Shown here one piece after another: positions 8,397-17,305 of a stretch of 64,000 bases of DNA. The first letter of the stretch is position 1. Each line of letters opens with the position of its first letter. Where the stretch lies: contig CAVYRL010000001.1 of NCBI GenBank assembly GCA_963771025.1, forward strand, positions 1 to 64,000. The letters run 5' to 3'. A program made the position numbers and the translations under genes. This stretch comes from Miltoncostaea sp963771025. GTDB taxonomy: Bacteria; Actinomycetota; Thermoleophilia; Miltoncostaeales; Miltoncostaeaceae. Under the pieces are notes generated by a model. That model saw nothing but the letters and a program-made list of their open reading frames with translations. It was not told where the DNA came from and did no database searches.

Positions 8397-9050
8397 ATGA
8401 GATCCGACCGACTGTGGGTTGGCGTGGCTTGTGGTGTCGCCCTCGGCATCGGCGCCGTCGCCGCCGTGGGGGTAGGCACGCAGACCGCGGAGGGCGCGAC
8501 GTTCGCCCTCACGCCCCAGCAGCTCAAGATCAACCAGAACATCTCGTCGGCGGCGGTGAAGCGCAGCAACCGGTCGCTCAACTACCTCGCTCCGATCCGG
8601 ACCACCGCGACCGACAACGCGGACACCGGCAGCAACGGGGTCAAGCCGCTCAGCAGCATCCCCGGGAGCGGCCAGGGCTGGACCGTGGGCCAGCTCGCCC
8701 CGGGCCAGAAGCAGTACTGGGCCACGGTGGCCTCCAATGGCTCGCTCACCTCCTCCAGCGGCCCGACCACCGGGACGGGGGTCTTCACGTCCTCGAGGAC
8801 CGGCACCGGCGTGTACGTCGTCGACTTCAAGGTCAACGTCTCGGCCTGCTCGTGGACCGTGACGCCGAACTTCCCGACGACGACGCCCGCGACGACGCCC
8901 GCTCCGCACTTGGCGGTGACCGCCGGCATCGCCAACCAGCTCACCCAGGTCGGCGTGAGCGTCTACAACGTCCCCGTGAGCGCGGCCCCCGCGCCCACCA
9001 CGGGCCCGGTCCCCGTGGACGGCGCCTTCAGCGTGCAGGTGCTCTGCTGA
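8397..9050 (+). CDS. Secreted protein of unknown function with paired cysteines
   Basis: A 217-residue exported protein. AGGAGGA lies 7 bases before the ATG at 8397. Residues 1-30 form a signal peptide with probable cleavage after VGTQTAEGA or nearby. The mature part is Ser/Thr/Gly-rich. Only two Cys follow, one in NVSACSWTV and one as the final residue, suggesting a disulfide across the C-terminal beta domain. The spacing (Gly-Val-Tyr-x-Val, then the first Cys, then a terminal Cys) resembles a small C-terminal domain common in secreted actinobacterial proteins, but I cannot name a family. A strong GC hairpin follows. Confidence 0.7.
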   Translation: MRSDRLWVGVACGVALGIGAVAAVGVGTQTAEGATFALTPQQLKINQNISSAAVKRSNRSLNYLAPIRTTATDNADTGSNGVKPLSSIPGSGQGWTVGQLAPGQKQYWATVASNGSLTSSSGPTTGTGVFTSSRTGTGVYVVDFKVNVSACSWTVTPNFPTTTPATTPAPHLAVTAGIANQLTQVGVSVYNVPVSAAPAPTTGPVPVDGAFSVQVLC

Positions 9051-9063
9051 ACCACCCCGCGGT

Positions 9064-9096
9064 GGCGCGCCGGAGGCCCGCGGCCTCCGGCGCGCC
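9064..9096 (+). terminator. GC hairpin after the secreted-protein gene
   Basis: A perfect 13-bp stem, 9064-9076 pairing with 9084-9096, with a 7-base loop, starts 13 bases after the stop codon. There is no T-tract. Confidence 0.6.
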
Positions 9097-9523
9097 GCGG
9101 CGTTGACGAGGCGCCCGGCCGTGTCGTCGAGCGGTGGGCCGGCGCCCTCGCTCACGAGGCCGCTCCTCTCATCCTCGGCGGGTCGGCTCCTGGCCGACTT
9201 CGCTCACGGCAGGATCTCGCCGCCGCGCCCGTCATGGGCGGCACGCACGGCCGGGATTGGCGGGAGCCCGCGCGGGAACTCGGAGAACCCGCGGCGGCGA
9301 CTCGGTCCGCCCCGGATGCGGGTGACGTGGAGCGCGCGGGAGGCTTGCGCTCGGTGGGTGCGAGCCAACGAATCGGGTTCGCGCTCGAGGACGAAGTAGT
9401 CTGAGCCGCCCCGTCGCGGCGCACGTCGCCGCGGCCGCCGACGGCCGCATCTCCACCGCGCCGTACAACCCCAGGAGGCCGCCGCCAGGGCGTCTCCGAA
9501 CACGAGAGAGAGAACTGACCGAC
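9097..9523. other. Gap upstream of the DUF1269 gene
   Basis: No gene is supported here. A TAGTCT box at 9397-9402 could be a -10 element for the DUF1269 gene, giving a leader of about 115 bases, but no matching -35 was found. Confidence 0.35.
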
Positions 9524-10045
9524 ATGGCTGTTGACACATTCATGGCCTACGTGGGCGTCTACGAGAAGGTCGAGGACGCCAAGGCCGACTACCAGGCGGT
9601 CCACGACCTCCACACGAAGGACGGGCTGATCGACGCCTACGACGCCGCGGTGATCGAGCGCAAGGACAACGGCAAGGTCAAGATCGTCAAGAAGCACGAG
9701 ACCCCCACCCGGGTCGGCGGCGTGGGCGGCGGGACGCTCGGCCTGGCCACGGGCCTGGTGATCGCGCTCTTTCCGGCGGCCGCCATCGGCGGCGGCCTGC
9801 TGGCCGCCACGACCGCCGGCGGCGCGGCCCTCGGAGCGGTGGCCGGGCACGCGGCGGCCGGGATGAGCCGCAAGGACCTCAAGGAGCTCGGCGAGCACCT
9901 CGACAGGGGCCAGGCCGGCCTGGTCGTGGTGGCGGTCGCCACCCTGGGATCGGACATCACCACTGCCATGGCGCAGGCCGACAAGGTGGACCAGAGGGAG
10001 CTCACGGCCGACGTCGACGAGATCAAGAAGGACGCGGAGGAGTAG
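9524..10045 (+). CDS. DUF1269-family protein
   Basis: A 173-residue protein with the DUF1269 layout: an N-terminal alpha/beta segment (FMAYVGVYEKVEDAKADYQA), a central Gly/Ala-rich hydrophobic hairpin (about 70-115) that may insert in the membrane, and a C-terminal charged domain. Often annotated as a stress-associated membrane protein; no biochemical role is established. The ATG at 9524 has a weak purine stretch upstream (GAGAGAGAA). Two GC hairpins follow the stop. Confidence 0.85.
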   Translation: MAVDTFMAYVGVYEKVEDAKADYQAVHDLHTKDGLIDAYDAAVIERKDNGKVKIVKKHETPTRVGGVGGGTLGLATGLVIALFPAAAIGGGLLAATTAGGAALGAVAGHAAAGMSRKDLKELGEHLDRGQAGLVVVAVATLGSDITTAMAQADKVDQRELTADVDEIKKDAEE

Positions 10046-10056
10046 GCCTGACCCTC

Positions 10057-10081
10057 TGCCGCCGCCCCCGCGGCGGCGGCA
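10057..10081 (+). terminator. GC hairpin after the DUF1269 gene
   Basis: A 10-bp perfect stem (10057-10066 with 10072-10081) and a 5-base loop, 12 bases beyond the stop. No T-tract. Confidence 0.55.
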
Positions 10082-10112
10082 CGAGATCCCCGATGCCCAC
10101 GGTGTCCACTCA

Positions 10113-10144
10113 CGCCCGCCTCCGGTCCGGCCCGGAGGCGGGCG
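10113..10144 (+). terminator. Second GC hairpin after the DUF1269 gene
   Basis: A perfect 13-bp stem (10113-10125 with 10132-10144) and a 6-base loop. In tandem with the preceding hairpin it isolates the DUF1269 gene from the next promoter at 10179. Confidence 0.55.
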
Positions 10145-10178
10145 CCCGGTGACGGCGACTCTCGCAGGACCGGGCGGA

Positions 10179-10191
10179 TAGGCTGGGTCGC
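10179..10191 (+). promoter_or_regulatory. Leaderless -10 box for the PRC-like gene
   Basis: TAGGCT at 10179-10184, then 7 bases to the GTG at 10192. There is no ribosome-binding site, so the start codon lies at or near the 5' end of the message. No convincing -35. Confidence 0.5.
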
Positions 10192-10560
10192 GTGGACGAG
10201 GGACTTCCGATCGCCTATCTGGTGCTGGACGAGGACGTGCCGGTGTACGCGGCCGGCGGAGAGCAGGTCGGAACCGTCGACCACGTCGTCGCCGCGCCCG
10301 ACAAGGACATCTTCCACGGGATCGTGATCGCGACGGGCGGAGGCCGGCGCTTCGTCGCGGCCGAGCAGGTCGCCTCTCTCCACGAGCGTGGCGTCGATCT
10401 GAACATCGACATGGCCGCCGCCGCCGCGCTTCCCGAGCCCCACGGCGCCGCGCCCGTCTGGCGCGACAACGAGCCCGGGGCGACCCCGAGCGCCTGGAAT
10501 CACCTCGTCGACCGCCTGACCGGGCGCGCGGGCCGCGACGGCTGGGTCGAGGAGGAGTAG
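10192..10560 (+). CDS. PRC-barrel-like small protein
   Basis: A 122-residue protein. Residues 5-75 resemble a PRC-barrel/DUF2171-type beta barrel: a GEQVGTVDHVV strand pair, then HGIVIATGGGRRFVAAEQV. This domain type binds RNA-processing or photosynthetic partners in other proteins. The C-terminal 40 residues are acidic and probably flexible. It follows the DUF1269 gene, but two hairpins and its own leaderless promoter separate them. Partner unknown. Confidence 0.65.
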   Translation: MDEGLPIAYLVLDEDVPVYAAGGEQVGTVDHVVAAPDKDIFHGIVIATGGGRRFVAAEQVASLHERGVDLNIDMAAAAALPEPHGAAPVWRDNEPGATPSAWNHLVDRLTGRAGRDGWVEEE

Positions 10561-10589
10561 GCCCAGGCCGCCGCGAGGTGCGGGCGGGT

Positions 10590-11957
10590 CTAGGCCGACC
10601 GCGCGCGCACGGCCATCGGCAACCCGCCCTTGGGCCGAAGGGTGATCTGGGGCTGGAGCTCGAGCGCGTGACCGGGCACGCGCTCGAGGCGGTGGGTGCG
10701 CGCGATGGTCGCGAGGGCGAGCGTGCCCTCGACCACCGCGAAGGTGCTCCCGATGCATTTGCGCGAGCCCGCGCCGAAGGGGATGTACGAGTAGCGATGA
10801 GGTGCCCCGGCGTTGCCCGCCCACCTCAGGGGGCGGAACGCGTCGGGTTCGTCCCAGCGCCCGGGGTCCCGGTGAAGGAGCCACGGGGGCATCATCACCA
10901 GGCCGCCCTCCGGGATCCGGTGGGCGCCGAGGGCGAATGGCTCGACGCACCTGCGGGCCAGCATCCAGACCGGCGGGTAGAGACGCAGCGCCTCGTTGAA
11001 CACCATCGCGGCGAACGGGAGCCTCTCGACGTCGGCCAGCCCCGGCGCGTCGGTCCCCAGCGCGTCCGCCTCGGCCTCGAGCCGATCGCGCTCGTCCGGG
11101 TGTGCGGCCAGCAGCCACCAGGCGAAGGTGAGGGCGTTGGCGGTCGTCTCCAGGCCGGCCGCGAAGAGCGTCATCACCTCGTGCCGCACCTCGTCGTCGG
11201 TCATGCCGGTCCCGTCGCCGTCGGCGTCCTGGGCCATGAGGAGCATCGAGAGGAGATCGCCGCGGTCGACGCCCTCCGCCCGCCGGCGGGCGATGACGCC
11301 GTCGACGAGGGCCTCCAGCTCCACCTTGGCGGCGCGGAAGCGGCGGACCGTGGTTGTCGGAATGCGCATCCGCAGGCCGGCGAGGGGCAGCACCAGCAGG
11401 TCGAAGGCGCGAAAGACGTCGATGAGGGCCTCCTCGACCCGGGCGCGGTCGGCGGCGAGGTCGCTTCCGAAGAGGGTCTCGGCCGTGACGCCCATGGTGA
11501 GCCCGGTCATCTCGCTGAACACGTCCACCGTCGCGCCGTCCGTCCAACGCGTCGCCGTGCGCGAGGCCCACCGGGTCATGGTGTCCGCGTAGGCCCCGAG
11601 CCTGTCGTGGTGGAAGGCGGGCTGAATGAGGCGGCGCTGGCGACGATGATGCTCGCCCTCGGAGGTGAGCAGACCCTCGCCGAGCAGCACCTTGGCCCCC
11701 TCGAGGATCCGGCCCTTCCTCACATGGGCGGCGTGGGTTGTGAAGACCTCCTGCACCAGGTCAGGGCCGGTCACGAGATACATGTCGAGCGGTCCCAGCC
11801 GGAACCGCACGAACTCCCCGTACTCGTCGTGGAGGCGGGCGAACATCCCGAGCGCGTCCCGGCGACGCTCGCCGATCAGCCGAAGCGATCCGCGACGCCC
11901 CGGCCCCGGCGGGGCCGGCGGCGGCTCTGCCGTCCCGATTCCCGTGTCACCGCCCAT
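10590..11957 (-). CDS. Cytochrome P450
   Basis: A 455-residue P450 monooxygenase. From the ATG at 11957 (preceded by GGGAAGGG at 5 bases) the hallmarks fall where expected: I-helix AGLETT at 267-272, ExxR as EALR (322-325), and heme loop FGAGSRKCIG with the Cys ligand at 401. The start is preferred over more distal ATGs because these add a Pro/Gly-rich tail of about 50 residues. There is no membrane anchor. Substrate and redox partner are unknown; no ferredoxin gene is adjacent. It is divergent from a DHA2 drug/metabolite exporter across 222 bases. Confidence 0.95.
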   Translation of the reverse strand: MGGDTGIGTAEPPPAPPGPGRRGSLRLIGERRRDALGMFARLHDEYGEFVRFRLGPLDMYLVTGPDLVQEVFTTHAAHVRKGRILEGAKVLLGEGLLTSEGEHHRRQRRLIQPAFHHDRLGAYADTMTRWASRTATRWTDGATVDVFSEMTGLTMGVTAETLFGSDLAADRARVEEALIDVFRAFDLLVLPLAGLRMRIPTTTVRRFRAAKVELEALVDGVIARRRAEGVDRGDLLSMLLMAQDADGDGTGMTDDEVRHEVMTLFAAGLETTANALTFAWWLLAAHPDERDRLEAEADALGTDAPGLADVERLPFAAMVFNEALRLYPPVWMLARRCVEPFALGAHRIPEGGLVMMPPWLLHRDPGRWDEPDAFRPLRWAGNAGAPHRYSYIPFGAGSRKCIGSTFAVVEGTLALATIARTHRLERVPGHALELQPQITLRPKGGLPMAVRARSA

Positions 11958-12179
11958 CGGCGCCCTTCCCTGCCCGTCGCTCACAACGCCCGGCCGCGGC
12001 CGCTCCCCCATCATCGACCCCTGAAGTGCTCCCGGTCCAGGGGGCGCGGGCGCAATGCCCACCCACCCTCGCCCTGATCCGCCGACGCCGGACCCGCTCG
12101 GTCTGATCGCCATCAGGCGCGCGCGGTCCTGTGGTCTAGGCTGCGCCGAAGGTCAGGGCTCGCACGGGGGCAGCCGGGT

Positions 12180-13604
12180 ATGGACAGTCAGTCGATCGAC
12201 CGCGCCACGGCCACCAAGACGCCCCTTGGGCGGGAGACCGTCCTCGCGCTGGTGGCCATGGGGCTGGGCGTCTTCGTGATCGCCAACGACTTCACCGCGT
12301 TGAGCGTGGCCATCCCCAACATCGAAGGCGATCTCGACACCACGCTGAGCCGGGCGCAGTGGGTGATCAACGCATACGCGCTGGTGTTCGGCGTCCTCAT
12401 CGTGACCGGCGGACGCCTGGCCGACCTGCTGGGGCGCAAGCGGATGTTCCTGACCGGCGCCGTGATCTTCGCGGGCTTCTCCCTCGTGTGCGGCCTGGCC
12501 CCGAACGTGGCCACGCTCATCGCCGCCCGGGGCCTGATGGGAGTCGGCGGCGCCCTGATGCTTCCGGCCATCCTCGGCATGACCTATGCGATCCTCCCCG
12601 ACGACCGCGCCGGACTGGCCGGCGGCCTGATCCTCGGGGTCGCCGGGCTGGGCAACGCCGTGGGCCCCCTGCTCGGGGGCGTGCTGACCGAGACCCTCAG
12701 CTGGCGGTGGGTCTTCTTCGTGAACCTACCCGTCGCGGCCTTCGCCATGCTCGTCACCGAGCGCCAGGTCCGCGAGGAGCGGATCGCGACCGCGGACCGG
12801 CGGATGGACTACCTCGGGGTGGCCGTGCTGTCGCTCGGCGCCGGCTCCGTGCTCATCGCGCTGGACCAGGGCTCGGCGGTCGGCTTCGGCGATCCCTGGA
12901 TCGTCGGCCTGCTCGTGGTCGGGATCGCGGCCCTCCTCGCATTCCTTCCCGTCGAGCGGACGCAGGGCTCCCACGCCCTGGTGCCCGACGACGTCCGCCG
13001 CAACGGCCTCTTCGTGAAGTCCTGTCTGACCATGCTGGCGATGTCGGCCATCTTCTTCTCGGCTCTCCTGTACCTGCCTCAGTTCATGCAGAAGGTTCTC
13101 GGGTTCTCCGCCCTGGCCGCGGGCGCCGGGCTGCTCCCCATGATGGTCGTGTTCGGGATCGTGGCCTTCGTCGCCGGCACGCTCTATGAGCGGATGGGGG
13201 CCAGGGCGGCGGTCGGCGGCGGGGCCGCGCTGCTCGCGGTGGGCATGACGATGCTCTCGTTTCTCAACGCGAACGCCACCTACGTCTCGCTGATCCCGGG
13301 CATGGTGGTCCTCGGCGTCGGCGTGGGGCTCTTCTATTCCTCGATCACGACGGCCGGGGTGACCGCGCTGGACCCGAGTCGGGCAAGCCTCGCCGGGGGG
13401 ATCCTCTACATGTGCCAGATCGCCGGTGGAGCGGTGGGTCTCGGCGTCAACACGGCGATCGTCCTCTCGGGGGACTCGCTCGCGGAGGGCATTCGCGTCG
13501 CCTTCCGCCTCGACGCCCTCCTGGCCCTGATCGGCCTGGGCATCGTCCTGCGGGCGCTGCCCCGCAAGCGCGACTCGGGCGTGCGGGCGACCGCGTCGGT
13601 CTGA
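12180..13604 (+). CDS. MFS transporter, DHA2 (14-TM) family
   Basis: A 474-residue major facilitator protein with about 14 hydrophobic segments. MFS motif A appears as GRLADLLGRKR between TM2 and TM3, and the antiporter motif C as GVAGLGNAVGPLLGG in TM5, marking it as a proton-driven drug or metabolite exporter. The ATG at 12180 is about 38 bases after a TAGGCT -10 candidate and has no clean ribosome-binding site. The divergent P450 suggests modification and export of a shared small molecule, though that is inference. Confidence 0.9.
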   Translation: MDSQSIDRATATKTPLGRETVLALVAMGLGVFVIANDFTALSVAIPNIEGDLDTTLSRAQWVINAYALVFGVLIVTGGRLADLLGRKRMFLTGAVIFAGFSLVCGLAPNVATLIAARGLMGVGGALMLPAILGMTYAILPDDRAGLAGGLILGVAGLGNAVGPLLGGVLTETLSWRWVFFVNLPVAAFAMLVTERQVREERIATADRRMDYLGVAVLSLGAGSVLIALDQGSAVGFGDPWIVGLLVVGIAALLAFLPVERTQGSHALVPDDVRRNGLFVKSCLTMLAMSAIFFSALLYLPQFMQKVLGFSALAAGAGLLPMMVVFGIVAFVAGTLYERMGARAAVGGGAALLAVGMTMLSFLNANATYVSLIPGMVVLGVGVGLFYSSITTAGVTALDPSRASLAGGILYMCQIAGGAVGLGVNTAIVLSGDSLAEGIRVAFRLDALLALIGLGIVLRALPRKRDSGVRATASV

Positions 13605-13858
13605 CCGCCCCGGCAGGAGACCGGCGCGGCGCGGCCCGTCGGGCGCCCACGCGACGCCTCCATCGTCCCTCCATTCTCGCCCGGGTTGCCTGAGGTGGGG
13701 CCGAGCGACGATTCTCGGCGGCCCCTCGAGAGGCTGGCACTCGGCTGCATCAGGCCCCCAAGAGATGGCCCCGCGGGCAACTCCCCTCCGCCGCCCTGGC
13801 GATTGCGGCCATGGACCATCTGGCTGGTCGCTGTGGCGGCGCCGAGCGGCGCGCCGCA

Positions 13859-14905
13859 TCAGTCACGGCCGACGATGACGACCGTGATCGGATGGACAGT
13901 GAACGAGAAGTCCGCAGCCCCATCGCGGACGAGGGCCTCGATGCGACCGTAGAGGTCGTCCACCCCGGGTTCGTCCAGTCCAAGGGCGGCCCTGAGCGCC
14001 GGCTCGCTGAACGCGCGGCAGAAGCCGGTCATCTCGCGCGCCAGGGCGCCGCCGTCTCCGGTCGCGGCGAAGCGCTCGAGCGCCGGGTGAGGCGCGTCGT
14101 GTATCGCGAGGCGCTCGAGTCGAAGGCGCTCCCCGATGCCCTCGTCGAACGGTCGGCGAACCTCGTCGAGCGTCCTCTCGTACAGCGGCACCACATAGTC
14201 GTCGAGCCGGCGGCGCTCGAGCAGGCCGTCTCGAGCCATGTGGTCGCCGGCCTCGGCGATGACGCGCCAGAGGTCGTGGGCCGCCGCCGATCCGTCTTCG
14301 TGCCGTCCCATCATGTCGAGGACCAGGCGACCTCCCGGCGCGAGCTCGGTCGCGCGGAGCGCGAGGAAGCGCGTCCAGTCCGCGTGCGCCTGCTCGGCCA
14401 TCGCGGCGCGCGGCGCGCCGTCGAGCTGGTCGAAGAAGAGCGCGCCCCCGGTTCCCGGCGGGCCCGGTTCCGAGAGCCATTGGATGGCCGCGAAGCTCAT
14501 GCCGAGGTCGACGTCGCCGGGCGGCGTGACCGGTTCGTAGAACGAGGTGGCCGACGCGAGGGGCGTGATCGCCCCGCCCGGCGTCCCGGGGTAGGCGTCC
14601 GGCTCGGCGAGCCGTGCGAAGAACCCCGCCCAGTCGTTTCCGAGCTGGTCGTTGTGCACCACCATGATCGGCACGTCGCGGAGGGAAGCACGCACCCTCT
14701 CGATCGCCGCCCTGATGAGCGGATCCGAGGCCTGGCCCTGCGCGCACCCATAGTCCGCGATGACGAACGCCTCCTTGAGGTGCGCCGAGGCCACGGCGTC
14801 GGCAGCGGCCGTGACGAGGTCGAGGTGCGACCGCGCGTCCCGCGTCTGTGCGGCGCTGTGCCGGTCGTACTCACCTCCCCCGGCCATCACGCTCGGCACG
14901 AGCAC
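13859..14905 (-). CDS. SABATH-type SAM-dependent carboxyl methyltransferase
   Basis: About 348 residues resembling plant salicylate/jasmonate carboxyl methyltransferases (Methyltransf_7). The start of the conserved region is MAGGGEYDRHSAAQ, followed by a SAM-binding IADYGCAQGQASD, a VVHNDQLGNDW segment, and the SABATH landmark SATSFYEPV near a WLSEPGP loop. The enzymes methylate carboxyl groups of small acids. The start is uncertain: GTG at 14905, GTG at 14899 and ATG at 14887 all lie just before the conserved block, and the longer frame upstream is unlike the family. No pathway neighbour identifies the acid substrate. Confidence 0.82.
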   Translation of the reverse strand: MLVPSVMAGGGEYDRHSAAQTRDARSHLDLVTAAADAVASAHLKEAFVIADYGCAQGQASDPLIRAAIERVRASLRDVPIMVVHNDQLGNDWAGFFARLAEPDAYPGTPGGAITPLASATSFYEPVTPPGDVDLGMSFAAIQWLSEPGPPGTGGALFFDQLDGAPRAAMAEQAHADWTRFLALRATELAPGGRLVLDMMGRHEDGSAAAHDLWRVIAEAGDHMARDGLLERRRLDDYVVPLYERTLDEVRRPFDEGIGERLRLERLAIHDAPHPALERFAATGDGGALAREMTGFCRAFSEPALRAALGLDEPGVDDLYGRIEALVRDGAADFSFTVHPITVVIVGRD

Positions 14906-15306
14906 CCCTGCCTCGAGCTGTGGACCGGGGGCGCCGGCGCGAGGGTGCCGATCGCCCCCGCAGGGCCCGCCCAGGTCACCACCTGACGACATGCGCCCGG
15001 CCGCGTGCCCATCCACCGTCCCGCGATTCGCCCGCGGCGCATCCATGGCGAGCCCATCACGCGGCAACTCCGGCCAGGTCAGGGACCTTCGCCAGCCGCC
15101 CGACCCGCTCTGCGACCGCGTTGCATCGGGGCATGACCAGGACAACCAGCACGAAACCGAGAGTATCCGGGCAGCTCACCCGCGCCAAGCCCGCAGCCCG
15201 GCGCGCCGCGCTTGATGGTGCGGTAATGCCCCCGCACCGCCGTCCGGATACATCACAAGCCGGCCGGCAACGCCGCCGCGCCCTCCACCACCCCGGCCAC
15301 CGACAA
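14906..15306. other. Gap beyond arsC with no intact gene
   Basis: This 401-base stretch lies downstream of arsC on the minus strand. No intact gene is supported. A short hydrophobic run on the minus strand (about 15090-15140, LGFVLVVLVMP) could be a decayed membrane-protein remnant, possibly of a lost efflux pump, but the match is too short to claim. Confidence 0.35.
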
Positions 15307-15714
15307 CTAGGACCGGTCGAGGTCGTCCAGCAGCTCCACGACCCTGCCCCGGATGGCATCGCGAATGACGCGCACCTCCTCGACCGATCCGGCGCCGGCG
15401 GGGTCGGGCAGGTCCCAGTCCTCGTAGCGTTTGCCCGGGTAGATCGGGCACGTGTCGCCGCACCCCATGGTGATGACGACATCCGCGGCGCGCACCACCT
15501 CGTTCCTCAGCGGCTTCGGGAACTCCCGTGACATGTCGAGGCCGAGCTCCGCCATCGCCTCGACCACCAGCGGGTTGACCCTGTCAGCCGGGTCGGAGCC
15601 CGCGGAGCGCACATGGACGCGGCCGCGTCCCAGTTGGGAGGTCAGCAGCGCGGCCATCTGCGAACGGCCGGCGTTGTGGACGCAGACGAACAGGATCTCC
15701 GTCGGGTGGGTCAC
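15307..15714 (-). CDS. arsC: Arsenate reductase, low-molecular-weight phosphatase type
   Basis: A 135-residue reductase converting arsenate to arsenite. The catalytic loop is CVHNAGRS (C-x5-R, Cys11 and Arg17) and the C-terminal acid is in the WDLPDP loop, both typical of the LMW-phosphatase fold used by thioredoxin- or mycothiol-linked ArsC enzymes. Cys residues in GCGDTC (about 81-85) could supply the redox relay. The GTG at 15714 follows GGAGG. It is last in a minus-strand operon after the aquaporin and metallophosphoesterase. Confidence 0.92.
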   Translation of the reverse strand: MTHPTEILFVCVHNAGRSQMAALLTSQLGRGRVHVRSAGSDPADRVNPLVVEAMAELGLDMSREFPKPLRNEVVRAADVVITMGCGDTCPIYPGKRYEDWDLPDPAGAGSVEEVRVIRDAIRGRVVELLDDLDRS

Positions 15715-15763
15715 GTGAGCGGTACCTCCGGCTCGGTGAGGAGGTCCACCGCCTGCACGGGTG

Positions 15764-16489
15764 TCATCGCGCTGCCTCCTCATGGTCGATGAGCGCCACC
15801 GGGCCCACGCCCGCCGCCGCTTCCGGCGCGGCTCGCAGGAATCCATAGATCGCGGTTCCCGCGAGGGCGCCGAGAACCGGGCCCACCAGATAGATCCACA
15901 GGTCCGCGAAGTCGGCGCCGACAAGGGCCGGCGCGAACGAGCGCGCGGGGTTCATCGAGGCCCCCGTGATCGGCCCCATCACGAGCGCCTCGAGACCGAT
16001 GGTTGCTCCGATCGCGATCGCGGCCATCGAGCCGAAGGCTCGTGTGTCGGTGGCCACCGCGAGGATCACGATCATCAGCACGGCGGTGAGACCCGCCTCG
16101 AGGATCACGGCGCCGAGCCTCCCGACATGGTCCGGATGCGTGGCGCCGAGTCCGCCGGCCAGGCCGAAGAGGCCCCGCAACGCCAGCGAGGCGAGAATCG
16201 CCCCGACGAGTTGGGCGGCGATGTACGGCCCCGCCTCGCGCGCCGGGAAGTGGCGGGCCGACGAGAAGGCGAGGGTGACCGCCGGGTTGAGGTGGGCGCC
16301 CGAGATGTGCCCGAGGCAGAAGATCATGGCCGCCACGACCAGCCCGAAGGCCGCCGCCACCCCCCCGTGGCCCAGGGGGTTCCCCGCCACCGCGTTCACC
16401 ACAACGGCTCCCGTGCCGGCGAAGACCAGACAGAACGTGCCGAGCGCCTCGGCGCTGAGGCGCCGCAGGAGGTCGGGCGGTCCGCTCAC
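15764..16489 (-). CDS. aqpS: Aquaglyceroporin (MIP family) of the arsenic operon
   Basis: A 241-residue channel with six membrane helices and both NPA boxes intact: HLNPAVTLAF (Asn68) and SMNPARSFAP (Asn180). The GTG at 16489 overlaps the preceding stop by 4 bases, so it is coupled to the metallophosphoesterase. In Sinorhizobium meliloti an aquaglyceroporin replaces the ArsB pump, letting arsenite made by ArsC leave down its gradient; the same arrangement and the absence of any pump here suggest that role. The symbol is by analogy. Confidence 0.88.
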   Translation of the reverse strand: MSGPPDLLRRLSAEALGTFCLVFAGTGAVVVNAVAGNPLGHGGVAAAFGLVVAAMIFCLGHISGAHLNPAVTLAFSSARHFPAREAGPYIAAQLVGAILASLALRGLFGLAGGLGATHPDHVGRLGAVILEAGLTAVLMIVILAVATDTRAFGSMAAIAIGATIGLEALVMGPITGASMNPARSFAPALVGADFADLWIYLVGPVLGALAGTAIYGFLRAAPEAAAGVGPVALIDHEEAAR

Positions 16490-17202
16490 GCCGCGATCAC
16501 CAGCTTCTCGGCGAACTCCACCGGCAGTCCTGCCTCCTCGACCTCGCGCGCGACCGCCTGTGCGTCGTACGGCACTCTCTCGATCGAGACGGCGATCCCG
16601 TCCTCCGATGTCTCGAGCACCGCGAACGCCGCGCGCGGGTCTCCATCCTTCGGCTTTCCGATCGACCCGCAGTTCACGAAGAGCACGCCGCCGTACTCCC
16701 GGACCCAGGGCTTGTGGGTGTGGCCGAATACGAGCACGTCGCATCCGGCCTGGGCGGCGAGGCGCTCGTAGAGCGAGGCGGGCTTGTCCTCGAACAGGTA
16801 CTCGTTGACCTTGCGTGGCGACCCGTGGACCAGGCGAACCCGGTTCGCGCCCATCGTGAAGCGCAGGTCGAAGGGGAGGCCGGCCATGAAGGCCTTGGAG
16901 CGGGCGTTCGTGCGCGCGAGGGTCCATTCCACCGAGCGCTGGCCAAGGTCGCGGTCGTGTGGCGTGATGTAGGCGCAGCCGCAGTCGTCGAGGTCCCGGG
17001 CGATCGCGTAGTCGTAGTTGCCGTGGATCGTCGGGATCGCCTGGTCCTCGATGAGGGCGCAGACCTCGTTGGGATGGGGGCCGTACCCGACCAGGTCCCC
17101 GCCGCAGTAGAGCGCGTTAACGTCCATTTCGTCGATGGCCGCGAGCGCAGCCGCCAGCGCCGGGAGATTGGCATGGATGTCCGTGATGACCGCGATTCGC
17201 AC
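16486..17202 (-). CDS. Calcineurin-like metallophosphoesterase
   Basis: A 238-residue YfcE/MJ0936-type phosphoesterase. The metal-binding motifs are all present: DIHAN, GDLVGYG, GNYD and GHTH. The GTG at 17202 has AGGAGG four bases upstream. It is first in the minus-strand arsenic operon and shares the regulatory gap with arsR. Its substrate is unknown; the constant linkage to arsC and an aquaporin here suggests a part in arsenic or phosphate stress, but this is inference. Confidence 0.88.
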   Translation of the reverse strand: MRIAVITDIHANLPALAAALAAIDEMDVNALYCGGDLVGYGPHPNEVCALIEDQAIPTIHGNYDYAIARDLDDCGCAYITPHDRDLGQRSVEWTLARTNARSKAFMAGLPFDLRFTMGANRVRLVHGSPRKVNEYLFEDKPASLYERLAAQAGCDVLVFGHTHKPWVREYGGVLFVNCGSIGKPKDGDPRAAFAVLETSEDGIAVSIERVPYDAQAVAREVEEAGLPVEFAEKLVIAA

Positions 17203-17267
17203 GCTGCCTCCTGGTCGTGTTCGTCCACCACCGCGGGCGCCCGCCCCGACGATCCGATGATAATCCA

Positions 17268-17305
17268 TTGACAGTCGTCACTTCAATCGATACAAGTAAA
17301 TCGAT
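17268..17305 (+). promoter_or_regulatory. arsR promoter and probable ArsR operator
   Basis: TTGACA (17268-17273), a 17-base spacer, then TACAAG (17291-17296), with the arsR ATG 7 bases further on, so the message is probably leaderless. Two ATCGAT boxes (17286-17291 and 17300-17305) flank the -10 as an inverted repeat, and the second contains the ATG. This fits an ArsR/SmtB operator blocking initiation; it also sits within the gap feeding the divergent operon. Confidence 0.65.

Noticed and set aside
10057..10144. Tandem inverted repeats considered as a CRISPR array
   Set aside because: The two hairpins differ in sequence and there is no spacer-repeat periodicity or cas gene.
15060..15306. Possible remnant of an Acr3-type arsenite pump
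   Set aside because: Only short hydrophobic fragments on the minus strand; too little to name.
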